NCBI GenBank assembly: GCA_944320235.1 | Contig: CALUGQ010000002.1 | Location: 124,001-188,000 of the forward strand | From: an uncultured Prevotella sp. | GTDB lineage: Bacteria; Bacteroidota; Bacteroidia; Bacteroidales; Bacteroidaceae | Reading direction: 5' to 3' | Length of the DNA stretch: 64,000 nt | Shown here: positions 44,770-53,372 of the stretch, piece by piece | Position numbering within the stretch: position 1 is the stretch's first letter | How the letters are laid out: every line of letters starts with the position of its first letter | The notes under the pieces: model-generated | Seen by the model: only the letters and a program-made list of their open reading frames with translations | Told to the model about the DNA's origin: nothing | Databases searched by the model: none | Made by a program: the position numbers and the translations under genes

Positions 44770-46233
44770 CTATTGTCGGGAGGGCTGGGAGTCTTGGGAG
44801 GACTGGGAGTCTTGGGAGGGCTGGGAGGACTGGGAGCTTTGGGAGGGCTGGGAGTCTTGGGAGGGATTGGAGAGCTGGGCTGTGAGCTCCTCTGTGGGCT
44901 TGGGTATCTTGCGGTTGGGGTTCTCCTTGGCTCCCAGCTCCACCAGTTCGCGGCCTTTCTTCACCACGCTCTGGTTGCCGCTGATGAGCTTGTTGTTGGC
45001 AAAGTCGTATGCCTTGCGCGCTTTTTCGAGCGTGTCGCCGAGGTCGCCGAAACGCTTGGCGAAGTCGCCTAAGCGGTCGAGCAGCTGCTCGGCCAGCCCG
45101 AACACGCGCTCCTGGTTTTCCGCCTGCTGGTTCTGCACCCATGCTATGTGGATTATGTGGAGTATGCCGAGCAGGTTTTGCTCGCCCGTTACGAACACTT
45201 TCCGCTCGAAGGCGTCGCGCCAGAGCGTTGGGTCGTTGGCCAGGGCGAGCTGCAGCGACGATTCGAACGGCACGAACATTATCACGAAGTCGATGGCCTT
45301 GCGCGGCGCTTTTACGTAGCGGCTGTAGTCCTTGCGTGCCAGCTCTGCCACGTGCTGGCGCACGCTCTTTATGTGTTCCTGCAGGTAGCGGTCTTTCTCC
45401 TCGGGCGTGGTGGCGTTGACATAGCGCTCGTAGGCCACGAGCGACACCTTCGAGTCTATTATCGCGTCCTGGCCCTGCGGGTAGTGCAGTATGACGTCGG
45501 GCTGCATCTCGCGCCCCGTCTCGTCGTTCTTCAGCGCGCGGCCGTTGTCGTCGCGCAGGCGCGCCTGCACTTCGTAGTGTATGCCTTCGGTCAGCCCCTG
45601 CGATGCGAGCAGGTCGCCCAGTATTATCTCGCCCATGTTCCCGGCGGCCTTGTTGTCGCGCCTGAGCACGTTGGCCAGGCTCTCGGCCTTTTCGCCTATG
45701 GCGCGGCTGCTCTCCACCATCATCTTTATCTGCTCGCGCAGCGAGGCGGAGTTGCGCTCGGAGTCCTTCATGCTCTCGCCTATGGCGCGGCGCACCTCGC
45801 TGATGGCCTCGCGCAGCGGCTGTGTGATGTGGCCCATGCTCTCGGCGTTCTGCTCCTTCAGCCGGCCTGCGTTCTGCTCCAGCAGCTGCCTCGCCACGTT
45901 CGTCATCTGCTCGCGGGCTGTGCGCAGCTGCTCTTCAAACTGGCGCTCGTGCATCCGCGCGGCCTCCTCGGCCTGCTTGCGCAGCAGCTCTATCTCGCGC
46001 GCCTGTGCTTCGGCGCGTGCGCCGGTGGCCTTGGCTTCGGCTTCGGCCTCGGCCAGGCGCGCCTCGGCCTCGGCCAGCCGCTGTGCCGTGAGGCGCAGTT
46101 CGGTGGCCTGCTGGCTGTTCTCCACTGTGAGCCGTGCGTTCTCCTTCTGTCCCGCCGCGAGGCGGCGGCCTATGGCCCATGCGGCGGCTGCTGCGCCTAT
46201 GATGGCTCCTGCCAATATATATATAATGTACAT
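44770..46233 (-). CDS. rmuC: DNA recombination protein RmuC with Ser-Gln repeat tail
   Basis: This 487-residue protein has an N-terminal membrane helix (MYIIYILAGAIIGAAAAAW), a long Ala/Glu/Arg coiled coil (about 30-190) and the RmuC nuclease-like domain (about 200-400). That domain contains 'GNMGEIILGDLL', 'PDVILHYPQGQDAIIDSKVSLVAYE' and 'IMFVPFESSL'. RmuC limits inversions and rearrangements. The C-terminus has an unusual run of about ten x-Ser-Gln triplets encoded by a 9-base tandem repeat. The core is typical; the tail is not part of the family. Confidence 0.92.
   Translation of the reverse strand: MYIIYILAGAIIGAAAAAWAIGRRLAAGQKENARLTVENSQQATELRLTAQRLAEAEARLAEAEAEAKATGARAEAQAREIELLRKQAEEAARMHERQFEEQLRTAREQMTNVARQLLEQNAGRLKEQNAESMGHITQPLREAISEVRRAIGESMKDSERNSASLREQIKMMVESSRAIGEKAESLANVLRRDNKAAGNMGEIILGDLLASQGLTEGIHYEVQARLRDDNGRALKNDETGREMQPDVILHYPQGQDAIIDSKVSLVAYERYVNATTPEEKDRYLQEHIKSVRQHVAELARKDYSRYVKAPRKAIDFVIMFVPFESSLQLALANDPTLWRDAFERKVFVTGEQNLLGILHIIHIAWVQNQQAENQERVFGLAEQLLDRLGDFAKRFGDLGDTLEKARKAYDFANNKLISGNQSVVKKGRELVELGAKENPNRKIPKPTEELTAQLSNPSQDSQPSQSSQSSQPSQDSQSSQDSQPSRQ
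44776..44868. repeat. 9-base tandem repeat encoding the RmuC Ser-Gln tail
   Basis: About ten degenerate units of the form NNNTGGGAG (plus strand) lie inside the 3' end of rmuC. They encode PSQ, DSQ or SSQ triplets. Because the period is a multiple of three, copy-number change would not shift the frame. Confidence 0.85.
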
Positions 46234-46255
46234 TGTTGTGTTTTGTTGTTTGGTG

Positions 46256-46263
46256 CAAAGTTA
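46256..46263 (-). promoter_or_regulatory. -7 box for rmuC operon
   Basis: TAACTTTG on the minus strand matches TAnnTTTG, 23 bases before the rmuC start. Confidence 0.55.
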
Positions 46264-46516
46264 GCTATTTTGGCCGAAACGGCAAGCGTAGGCACTCTTT
46301 TCTTAGAAGCTGTTTTGATAAAATCAAAAAAAGCTTCTTGATGCACTATAAGCCCCAATAAGTCATTGGGCGGTATAATGACCGATTCGGGTTGCAGGGA
46401 GCGGCTTGTTGTTTTTTCCATCATGATTACCCAATCCTGCCGTCATTGGCGCGCATTTGTTTTTTATGGGGTGTCTTTTTTTGTTGGAGAAATCTTTACA
46501 TCCGCCCCCGCTGCCA

Positions 46517-46626
46517 GCCGCCTGTGGGGGCTTGCTTGGCAAAAGAGGCCGTTCGGGGCTGCGTAACAGGCCGCTTGGCACTGTAAAACGGCCTGTCCTG
46601 CGAGCCCAAACAGCCCGTTTTGCAAC
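46517..46626. repeat. 22-base repeat array 7 (5 units)
   Basis: Units start at 46517, 46539, 46561, 46583 and 46605, all in exact 22-base phase. An inverted AT-rich motif GAAATCTTTACATC precedes it at 46490-46503. It lies between divergent rmuC and the dockerin gene. The rest of the 46264-46854 gap shows a 13-bp AT-rich hairpin near 46305-46340 and no gene. Confidence 0.82.
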
Positions 46627-46854
46627 GCTCCGTCAATCAAGCGGTTGCGCCGGTGGCACTGTCCTGCGAAAATGTTTTACGCTTGCAGCCTTGGCGCTGA
46701 TGCCTGCTGGATGGCTGCGGGCTGGGGGGCGGCATTGCTTTCCGCGCACAGCAGGCGGGGCTTATGGCATTCGGCTTGTTGCCAAAAGATTCGTTAAAAA
46801 GTCCGTACTTAACACGATTTAACTTTCGGGGGGGGTAAAATTAGTTTTTATTTG

Positions 46855-46862
46855 TACTTTTG
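46855..46862 (+). promoter_or_regulatory. -7 box for the dockerin/cohesin-like genes
   Basis: TACTTTTG matches TAnnTTTG. The leader to the ATG at 47017 would be about 150 bases, unusually long for this window. Confidence 0.5.
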
Positions 46863-47016
46863 CCCACGAAAATATGGCTGCTCCATGGATAAAGAACCAA
46901 AACAGGCTGACTTCCACATGGTTGTCATGGTAGAGTCGGGGAGTGAAGGAGCCGACTGAATTCATTGTGTGCAAACAAGCAAAATAACAATATCACCAAC
47001 TTAATTTTAAACGTTT

Positions 47017-49995
47017 ATGAAAAGACTGTTATCATTTGTGACGTTGCTTGCGGCGGCATCGAGCTATGCCTTCGCGAGCAACCACCTGTGGGACATGACT
47101 GCCTGGAAGACGGCTCTTGGCAGCCAGTCTATCACTTCAGGCACGGCCACGGCCGATGGCCTTACGTATTACGGCCAGGCAAAAAGTGCCTTCGACGCTA
47201 ATACAAAGGAGTTTGCCGACGGAACGAAGTGGGCTACCCGCTTGAAGCTCGGCGGCGCGAGCACGCTCACCGCCGATAAGGCTGAAAGGGTGTTCTCGTT
47301 CGAGGCCGACAAGGGCGACGTGGTCACCCTCTACGTCGTTCACGGCAGCAGCTCGGGCACTCGCACGGCTTATCTCAGCGCGGAGCGCAGCACCGACAAG
47401 GCCAAGGCCCTGCTCGAGGTGCCCACCGTCGACGGCGGCACGGGTACAGCCAAGGTCACCCTGACCGCCGACGGTACCTATTACGTGTGGGCCGACAACA
47501 ACGTGGGCGTCAGCTGCATCCGCGTTGACGGCATCCCCGCTGAGTACAACAATGTGAAGGAGGCCATCGTGGATACCCGCGACGAGTGGAACGCGATAGC
47601 CAAGGAAGTGGCGAACTACGCCGTAGGCAACCTCACTGCGCTCTTCACCGGGCTTAACACCCAGCTCAACGACAAGGCAAAGACCATCGACGAGGTGGAG
47701 GCCGAGCTTGAGGCCCTGCTCAAGGAGCACCAGGCCGGGGGCGACCTCGACTGGACCTGGGCCGCAAAGGAGGCTGAGCTGACAGGCAAGCTGCGCGGCT
47801 TGAACCTCGGCGCTTTCCAGGCCCAGCTGGCAAACATCGGGCCGATGAACCTCGAAGGCTACTATGACGACATCAAGGAAGCTGCCGACTCAATAGCCAA
47901 GCTGACCGTAGCAAATGCCAAGACATGGGCTGCCGACAGCCTCGGCGGCGAGGTGACCGACAGCCTTGAGACCGTGATCAACTCCATCGCTGCGGCTTGC
48001 GCACAGGGAGCGCTTGCGTCTTCAACCCAGTTCGACGGCGACTTGGCAAAAGTTTCAGACCTCGTTGACAACGTGCTGATGCGCGCCAGCGAGCAGGACA
48101 GCATCACCCGCGCCGCCGTAGTGGCCACCGACACACTGCAGGTTGCACGCGGCATCGTGGCTTCGCTTGAGGGCCAGGAGTTCGCAGCTGCACTGCTGCC
48201 CAGCTACAAGGCCGGACTCGACAAGATAGAAGCTGCCATGACGGCACTCCAGGCAGAGGCCGACAAGGACACTCTGCGCCTCAGGGGCTACAAGAGCAAG
48301 ATTGCCGAGTGGACCAAAACGAACGACAACAACATCAAGGCCGTGGGCGACACCATCGCCAAGTACAACGGCCTGCTCAACGAAGCTGCCTACAAATTCC
48401 AGAGCAGCCTCGCCGACACCGTGCAGAAAGTGTATGATGACTACTATTTCCGTATCTCGGCAAAGTACGAGAACGAGCCCGACGTGCAGAAAGACTACCA
48501 GCAGCAGTTCGCCAAGATACAGGTGAAGCTCAGCGGTGTTGACGAGACAATCGAGAAACGCTACGGCGAAAAGAAGTCGGTTGAGTACAACCAGACTGCC
48601 ATCGACACGCTTGGGACAATCCGCAGCGAGATCGAGCAGATATGGAAGAACGCCCAGGTGGCTCAGGACCAGGCCATCATAGCTGCCAACGACAGCCTCT
48701 ACGGCGAGTGGAAGGAGCTGAACGACAGTCTCCACGCTACCTACGTGAACTACATCAAGAACGTTGAGGTTTACAAGACCATCGCCGCCACTGCCGAAGA
48801 TGCCAGCATCGCCAACGTGGTAAAGGACGCTGAGTCAAAGCTCTTCCCCGAACTCGACTCAATCAACAGCCTCAACGATGCTGCCGGAGCTGCCTACACA
48901 AAGGCCAACCAGGACATCACCTACTTCGATCTTGAGGGCTTCAGCAACAAGGCCGACAAGGTGTTCGGCGACATGAAGGCCATCGTGACCGGCGCTCGCG
49001 AATCGGTTAACCAGACGGCATACGATGTTTATGATGAAAAAGTCACGAGTTGGAATGGTTATAAGTATCTGGTTCAAGGTGCTATAAATAAAATAAAGAG
49101 CGATTTCCCGGAGGCTCATAGTTTTGCTACCGACAGCCTGGAAAATGTATGTGATTCGATTGACAATGTGACGGCAATCGTTAACCGTCTGTACAACAAC
49201 AAGACTCTGCCCGACAGCCTTGACTATTGCCTCGCACAGCTGGCTTACGTGCCTGCTGCCGTTGACTATCTCGTTGCCGAGGCCGAGGCTCACAACGGCA
49301 TCGCCGAGACCATGAAGGAGCTTACTGCTTACTGGACTGTGGCTTGGAGCGGAAAGACCGAGGCCACCGCAGAAAGCCTGCAGGCCATCTACGACGAGAT
49401 TACCGCCCTGCAAGGCAAGGTGGCCGAGAGCGTAGGCAAGATGGTTGAGAGCCGCGAGGCACTCGAGGCTGAGGCCGAGACTCTCTACAACAAGGTGTTC
49501 AAGTATGCCGACCCGGAGGCTTACGCAGCCAACGAGGCAGCACACACCGCCATCACCACCGCCATCAGCGAGCTTAGCGACAAGCTCGACAGCGTGGCAA
49601 CGGTAATCAGCGGCTACTCTGAGGCCGTGAAGGCTGAGTATGGTTACAGGGCCGAAAACATAGAGGAGGCCATCGGCAACCTCTCTGCCGAGGTGGAAGA
49701 GGCTTACACCGCCCGCACCATCGCTGAGCAGCAGGAGGAACTGACGGCCCGCGCCGAGGCTCTCTCCGCACTTGTTGACCAACTCGCTGCCGAGGCTGCC
49801 GCCGCTGAGGAGGCTGCAACCCGCGTTGAGGGCGACCTCAACGGCGACGGAACCGTCGACGCAAGCGACTTCGAACTGCTCTGGCCTTACGTTGAGAGCG
49901 ACGAGAATCCGGCTGAATACGACCTCAACGGCGACGGCGTGGTTGACATTGTTGACGTGACAATACTCTCTAACATCTACGGGGCTGCCGAGTAA
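47017..49995 (+). CDS. secreted coiled-coil protein with C-terminal dockerin
   Basis: This 992-residue protein has a signal peptide (about 1-20, ending 'SSYAFA'). An N-terminal beta-sandwich, carbohydrate-binding-like module spans about 21-175 and ends with 'LTADGTYYVWADNNVGVSCIRVDG'. Some 740 residues rich in helical Ala/Glu/Lys/Asp with coiled-coil character follow. The final ~55 residues are a type I dockerin-like pair of calcium loops: 'DLNGDGTVDASD', then 'DLNGDGVVDIVD'. Dockerins bind cohesins, and the next gene encodes two cohesin-like modules 80 bases downstream. No catalytic domain is recognised, so it may be a scaffold or spacer. An AT-rich patch at about 49018-49190 differs from the rest of the gene. 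Confidence 0.82.
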   Translation: MKRLLSFVTLLAAASSYAFASNHLWDMTAWKTALGSQSITSGTATADGLTYYGQAKSAFDANTKEFADGTKWATRLKLGGASTLTADKAERVFSFEADKGDVVTLYVVHGSSSGTRTAYLSAERSTDKAKALLEVPTVDGGTGTAKVTLTADGTYYVWADNNVGVSCIRVDGIPAEYNNVKEAIVDTRDEWNAIAKEVANYAVGNLTALFTGLNTQLNDKAKTIDEVEAELEALLKEHQAGGDLDWTWAAKEAELTGKLRGLNLGAFQAQLANIGPMNLEGYYDDIKEAADSIAKLTVANAKTWAADSLGGEVTDSLETVINSIAAACAQGALASSTQFDGDLAKVSDLVDNVLMRASEQDSITRAAVVATDTLQVARGIVASLEGQEFAAALLPSYKAGLDKIEAAMTALQAEADKDTLRLRGYKSKIAEWTKTNDNNIKAVGDTIAKYNGLLNEAAYKFQSSLADTVQKVYDDYYFRISAKYENEPDVQKDYQQQFAKIQVKLSGVDETIEKRYGEKKSVEYNQTAIDTLGTIRSEIEQIWKNAQVAQDQAIIAANDSLYGEWKELNDSLHATYVNYIKNVEVYKTIAATAEDASIANVVKDAESKLFPELDSINSLNDAAGAAYTKANQDITYFDLEGFSNKADKVFGDMKAIVTGARESVNQTAYDVYDEKVTSWNGYKYLVQGAINKIKSDFPEAHSFATDSLENVCDSIDNVTAIVNRLYNNKTLPDSLDYCLAQLAYVPAAVDYLVAEAEAHNGIAETMKELTAYWTVAWSGKTEATAESLQAIYDEITALQGKVAESVGKMVESREALEAEAETLYNKVFKYADPEAYAANEAAHTAITTAISELSDKLDSVATVISGYSEAVKAEYGYRAENIEEAIGNLSAEVEEAYTARTIAEQQEELTARAEALSALVDQLAAEAAAAEEAATRVEGDLNGDGTVDASDFELLWPYVESDENPAEYDLNGDGVVDIVDVTILSNIYGAAE

Positions 49996-50075
49996 CCCGT
50001 GCTGAACTGGCGTCCGTGGCGCGCCGCGCCACGGATGCCGGCAATGAAACAAAACAAAACTAACAAGCAAACGAC

Positions 50076-51137
50076 ATGAAACATTCAAGGATGATAAGGC
50101 GGATGTCGGCCACCGCGCTGCTCTTTGCGGCAAGCGCGGGCGCGATGATGGCCCAGGAGGGCGTCAGCGTGTCGATAGACCGCTTCTTCATAGCACCCGG
50201 CGGCACGGCAACGGTCTATGTGAACATGGACAACGATGTCGACGTGTCGTCAGTGACGGGCACCATCGTGCTGCCCGAGGGGCTTAGCTTCGTCTCCGCA
50301 GGCGAAGGCAACGCCAAGGTTTGCGCCGCCACGGAGCGTTCGCAGCAGGGCGCACTCGTGCAGCTCACCGGCACGGAGACCGTAGGCAAGCTGCTCGTCA
50401 CTGACTCCAAGCCGCTCAGCGGCAACAGCGGCGCGTTCTTCTCTTTCGACGTTGAGGCTGCCGAAGAGCTTCCGGCAACGTCGCAGATAGCCCTCAGCGG
50501 TTTCAAGGGAGCGCGTGGCACCGAGGCTTACGTGGCCGAGGAGAGCCGCGGCATGGCTGTAAACGAGGACAACAAGATTACCCTCTCGATGGCCGACGTG
50601 ACCGTGGCGCCGGGCGAGAAGACCACGCTCAGCGTTAACCTGGCCAACACCGCCGAGCTGCAGAACCTGCAGTGCGACATCACGATGCCCGCAGGGCTGG
50701 CCATCGACACGGAGAGCCTGGCCGCAACCGAGCGCCTGAACGACACTTACAGCTTCCGTACCGCCACGCTTGCTGACGGAAGGGTGCGCGTCATACTCTA
50801 CACAATGTCGCAGAACGCCGTTCAGCGCGTCATCAGCGGCAACGAGGGAGCGCTGTTCACGTTTGGCGTGACGGCTACCGAGGAGCTTCCCGAGACGGCA
50901 AACATTAAGATAAGCAAAATAGTCGCAGCTAGCCCTGAGGCCGTTGGCTACTATGGCGAGGATGCATTGGTGGGCGTCACTAATTCAGCCTTGACAGGTA
51001 TCAGCGGCGTAGAGGCACAGGGCAGGTACTCTGAGGAGATATACACCGTTGGCGGTGTGCGCACAGAGACCACCAAGCAAGGTGTGAACATCATCCGCAA
51101 GGAAGACGGCACGGTGGTCAAGGTGTACAAGAAGTAA
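50076..51137 (+). CDS. secreted protein with two cohesin-like modules
   Basis: This 353-residue protein has a signal peptide (about 1-27, ending AMMAQ). Two homologous beta-sandwich modules follow at about 29-160 and 165-305. Each has the cohesin-like beginning 'xVxxxGxxxxxxVxLxN...' and ends with closely related segments (116-148 and 254-286: 'SGNSGAFFSFDVEAAEELP' and 'SGNEGALFTFGVTATEELP'), showing internal duplication. The last ~40 residues ('EEIYTVGGVRTETTKQGVNIIR...') look like a Prevotella-type C-terminal sorting tail. It follows the dockerin gene and ends at a strong terminator, so the two form one operon. Cohesin assignment rests on fold-like pattern and context, not on a search. Confidence 0.72.
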   Translation: MKHSRMIRRMSATALLFAASAGAMMAQEGVSVSIDRFFIAPGGTATVYVNMDNDVDVSSVTGTIVLPEGLSFVSAGEGNAKVCAATERSQQGALVQLTGTETVGKLLVTDSKPLSGNSGAFFSFDVEAAEELPATSQIALSGFKGARGTEAYVAEESRGMAVNEDNKITLSMADVTVAPGEKTTLSVNLANTAELQNLQCDITMPAGLAIDTESLAATERLNDTYSFRTATLADGRVRVILYTMSQNAVQRVISGNEGALFTFGVTATEELPETANIKISKIVAASPEAVGYYGEDALVGVTNSALTGISGVEAQGRYSEEIYTVGGVRTETTKQGVNIIRKEDGTVVKVYKK

Positions 51138-51202
51138 ACCATACCGGCATTGGTGAATGTTGGTTTTATTATATTGATAAAACATATAGAGTACTAATGG
51201 GG

Positions 51203-51236
51203 CGCGCGGTGCTGTGACAGCACTGCGCGTTTTTTT
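51203..51236 (+). terminator. intrinsic terminator after the cohesin-like gene
   Basis: A 12-bp stem (51203-51214 with 51218-51229, one G-T pair, loop TGA) is followed by seven T residues. Confidence 0.85.
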
Positions 51237-51374
51237 GTGCCTCAGCGCGTGGGCCGGCCTGCCTTGTGGCCCCGGTGTCATAATTTAGTTTGCGATTCTT
51301 TCGCATTTTAAGCGGAATTTAGTAATTTTGCGGTTGTTTGTAAGCAAACATTGAGTTTTAATTACTAATAGTAT

Positions 51375-52823
51375 ATGATAACGTTTTGTTTGAGTATGGT
51401 GGCCCTCGTGGTGGGCTACCTTGTCTATGGACGCGTGGTGGAGCGCATCTTCGCCCCCGACGGGCGGCCTACGCCGGCAGTGAGCATGGCCGACGGCGTG
51501 GACTACGTGGTGCTGCCGGGGTGGAAAATCTTCATGATTCAGTTCCTTAACATCGCCGGCACAGGCCCTATCTTCGGCGCGATAATGGGCGCCAAGTTCG
51601 GTCCCTCGGCCTACCTGTGGATAGTTTTGGGCTGCATCTTCGCCGGGGCCGTACACGATTACCTGAGCGGCATGCTCTCAGTGCGCCACGGCGGTGCAGG
51701 CCTGCCAGAGCTGGTGGGCGACTACCTGGGCCAGCGCACCAAGAAGGTGATGCTCGTATTCTCCGTGTTCCTGCTCCTCATGGTAGGCGCGGTGTTCGTC
51801 TACAGCCCCGCGCTCATACTGGGCAAGCTCTGCGGCGACGGGCTTACGTGGGTCTACGCATGGTGCGTAATCATCTTTGCCTACTACTTCCTGGCCACCA
51901 TGCTGCCCATCGACAAGATAATAGGGCGCATCTACCCCCTCTTCGCCGTGGCGATGCTCTTCATGGCCGTGGCCTTGATGGCCGTGCTGCTGCTCAAGTG
52001 GCCGTCGCTGCCCGAGCTTACCGACGGGCTTGCCAACATGAACCCGGCCTCAGGCCCAATATTCCCCTGCCTGTTCATCACCATAGCCTGCGGGGCCATC
52101 AGCGGCTTCCACGCCACGCAAAGCCCGCTCATGGCGCGCTGCATGAAGAGCGAGCGCCAGGGGCGGCCCCTGTTCTACGGCGCAATGATAACCGAGGGCG
52201 TGGTGGCGCTGATATGGGCCACGGTGTCGATGTACTTCTTCTACGGCGGGGCGGCCGGGGAGCTGGGCCTGCCCGCCACGCTGCAGGCTCCCGAGGTTGT
52301 CACCGAGGTGTCGCAGGGCTGGCTCGGCGTGTTTGGCGGCGCGCTGGCCATACTCGGAGTCGTGGCCGCCCCGATAACGAGCGGTGACACCGCGCTGCGC
52401 AGCGCGCGCCTCATCATAGCCGAGTTCCTGCACATGGAGCAGCACTCCATACGCCGGCGCATATACATCTGCGTGCCGGTGTTTGCCGTTACGCTGGCCA
52501 TGCTGTGGTACAACATCGCCGACGAGGACGGCTTCAACGTCGTGTGGGGCTACTTCGGCTGGGCCAACCAGACGCTGGCCGTGTTCACCCTGTGGGCCAT
52601 CACGGTCTACCTCGTGCGCCATGGCAAGCCGTTCGTCATCACGCTGCTGCCCGCCATGTTCATGACGGCTGTCTGCACGTCGTTCCTGCTCATCTCGGGC
52701 AACGCCTTCGGCTTGCCCACGGTGGTAGGCTACGTGGCCGCCGTGCTGGCCTTCGCCATCTCGGGCCTGCTCTTCGCCCTTTGGTACAGGGGGTGGAAGG
52801 CTCACGGCGGAGGCGAGGCATGA
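51375..52823 (+). CDS. cstA: carbon starvation protein CstA-type transporter
   Basis: This 482-residue membrane protein has the CstA family features 'QFLNIAGTGPIFGAIMGAKFGP', 'GAVHDYLSGMLSVRHGG', 'GFHATQSPLMARCM' and 'APITSGDTALRSARLI'. CstA proteins take up peptides or pyruvate during carbon limitation. It is shorter than E. coli CstA (about 700 residues) but matches the compact Bacteroidota form. It stands alone, between the cohesin-like gene and repeat array 8. Confidence 0.9.
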   Translation: MITFCLSMVALVVGYLVYGRVVERIFAPDGRPTPAVSMADGVDYVVLPGWKIFMIQFLNIAGTGPIFGAIMGAKFGPSAYLWIVLGCIFAGAVHDYLSGMLSVRHGGAGLPELVGDYLGQRTKKVMLVFSVFLLLMVGAVFVYSPALILGKLCGDGLTWVYAWCVIIFAYYFLATMLPIDKIIGRIYPLFAVAMLFMAVALMAVLLLKWPSLPELTDGLANMNPASGPIFPCLFITIACGAISGFHATQSPLMARCMKSERQGRPLFYGAMITEGVVALIWATVSMYFFYGGAAGELGLPATLQAPEVVTEVSQGWLGVFGGALAILGVVAAPITSGDTALRSARLIIAEFLHMEQHSIRRRIYICVPVFAVTLAMLWYNIADEDGFNVVWGYFGWANQTLAVFTLWAITVYLVRHGKPFVITLLPAMFMTAVCTSFLLISGNAFGLPTVVGYVAAVLAFAISGLLFALWYRGWKAHGGGEA

Positions 52824-52891
52824 GGCTGCTGCCGGCATCTGTGGCGCCCATTCCTGGCGCGGTTGACAATCGCTTGATATCCAGGTAATTA

Positions 52892-52979
52892 CGAATCCGG
52901 GCCGTTTTGCATTGCAAAACGGCCCGGATTCGCTTGCCGAACGGCCTGTTCCGCAGCGCGGAACAGGCCGTTCGGCAAG
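52892..52979. repeat. 22-base repeat array 8 (4 units, two perfect hairpins)
   Basis: Units start at 52892, 52914, 52936 and 52958. Unit 2 is the reverse complement of unit 1 over a perfect 19-bp stem (loop ATT). Unit 4 is the reverse complement of unit 3 over a perfect 22-bp stem (52933-52954 with 52958-52979, loop AGC). The two hairpins abut. It lies between convergent cstA and lpxB. Confidence 0.92.
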
Positions 52980-53372
52980 CCATGTATTGGGGAGGGGGTG
53001 TGGTTGTTGGGCTTCCTGGCGTTAGCATCGGAGTCTGGCAAAGATGGCAAGTGCGGTTTGGGCAAAAGCCATGGCCGTATGTGTGCGCCGGATGGCAAGG
53101 AAGCCAAGGCAAAGAAATGGCGGCGTGAAATATGGCAATGATGACGTTGTGGAACATGGGCTGACTCACGGGCTTGTCCATGTACCACCGGCATATGCAG
53201 AAATTCCTTGATTCATGCAGCAGCTGTATCCTTTTCCCCAATGGGAATGATGACAGCAGGTTTGCAGTACATCCCGTCATGCGTGGCATAGTCATACACT
53301 TCAGTAGTACATTCCCGGCGCCCCGGCAGGGCTGTTGGCGCAAGCGTGCGAGACGGGCTACACCATTGGTGG
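52980..53372. other. intergenic stretch without a convincing gene
   Basis: About 390 bases between array 8 and the lpxB stop. A minus-strand open frame at its right end reads 'TTEVYDYATHDGMYCKPAVIIPIGEK', but has no plausible start outside lpxB. It may be a decayed gene end; no similarity is recognised. Confidence 0.4.

Noticed and set aside
46264-46516. Small RNA or gene between rmuC and array 7
   Set aside because: Only an AT-rich imperfect hairpin and short frames without conserved features; not enough to call.
52892-52979. CRISPR array
   Set aside because: The 22-base units are contiguous with no unique spacers, each unit is itself palindromic, and no cas genes are near.
53213-53372. 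Separate gene reading TTEVYDYATHDGMYCKPAV on the minus strand
   Set aside because: No start codon outside lpxB, no recognisable family, and the frame enters lpxB in the wrong register; at most a decayed end.
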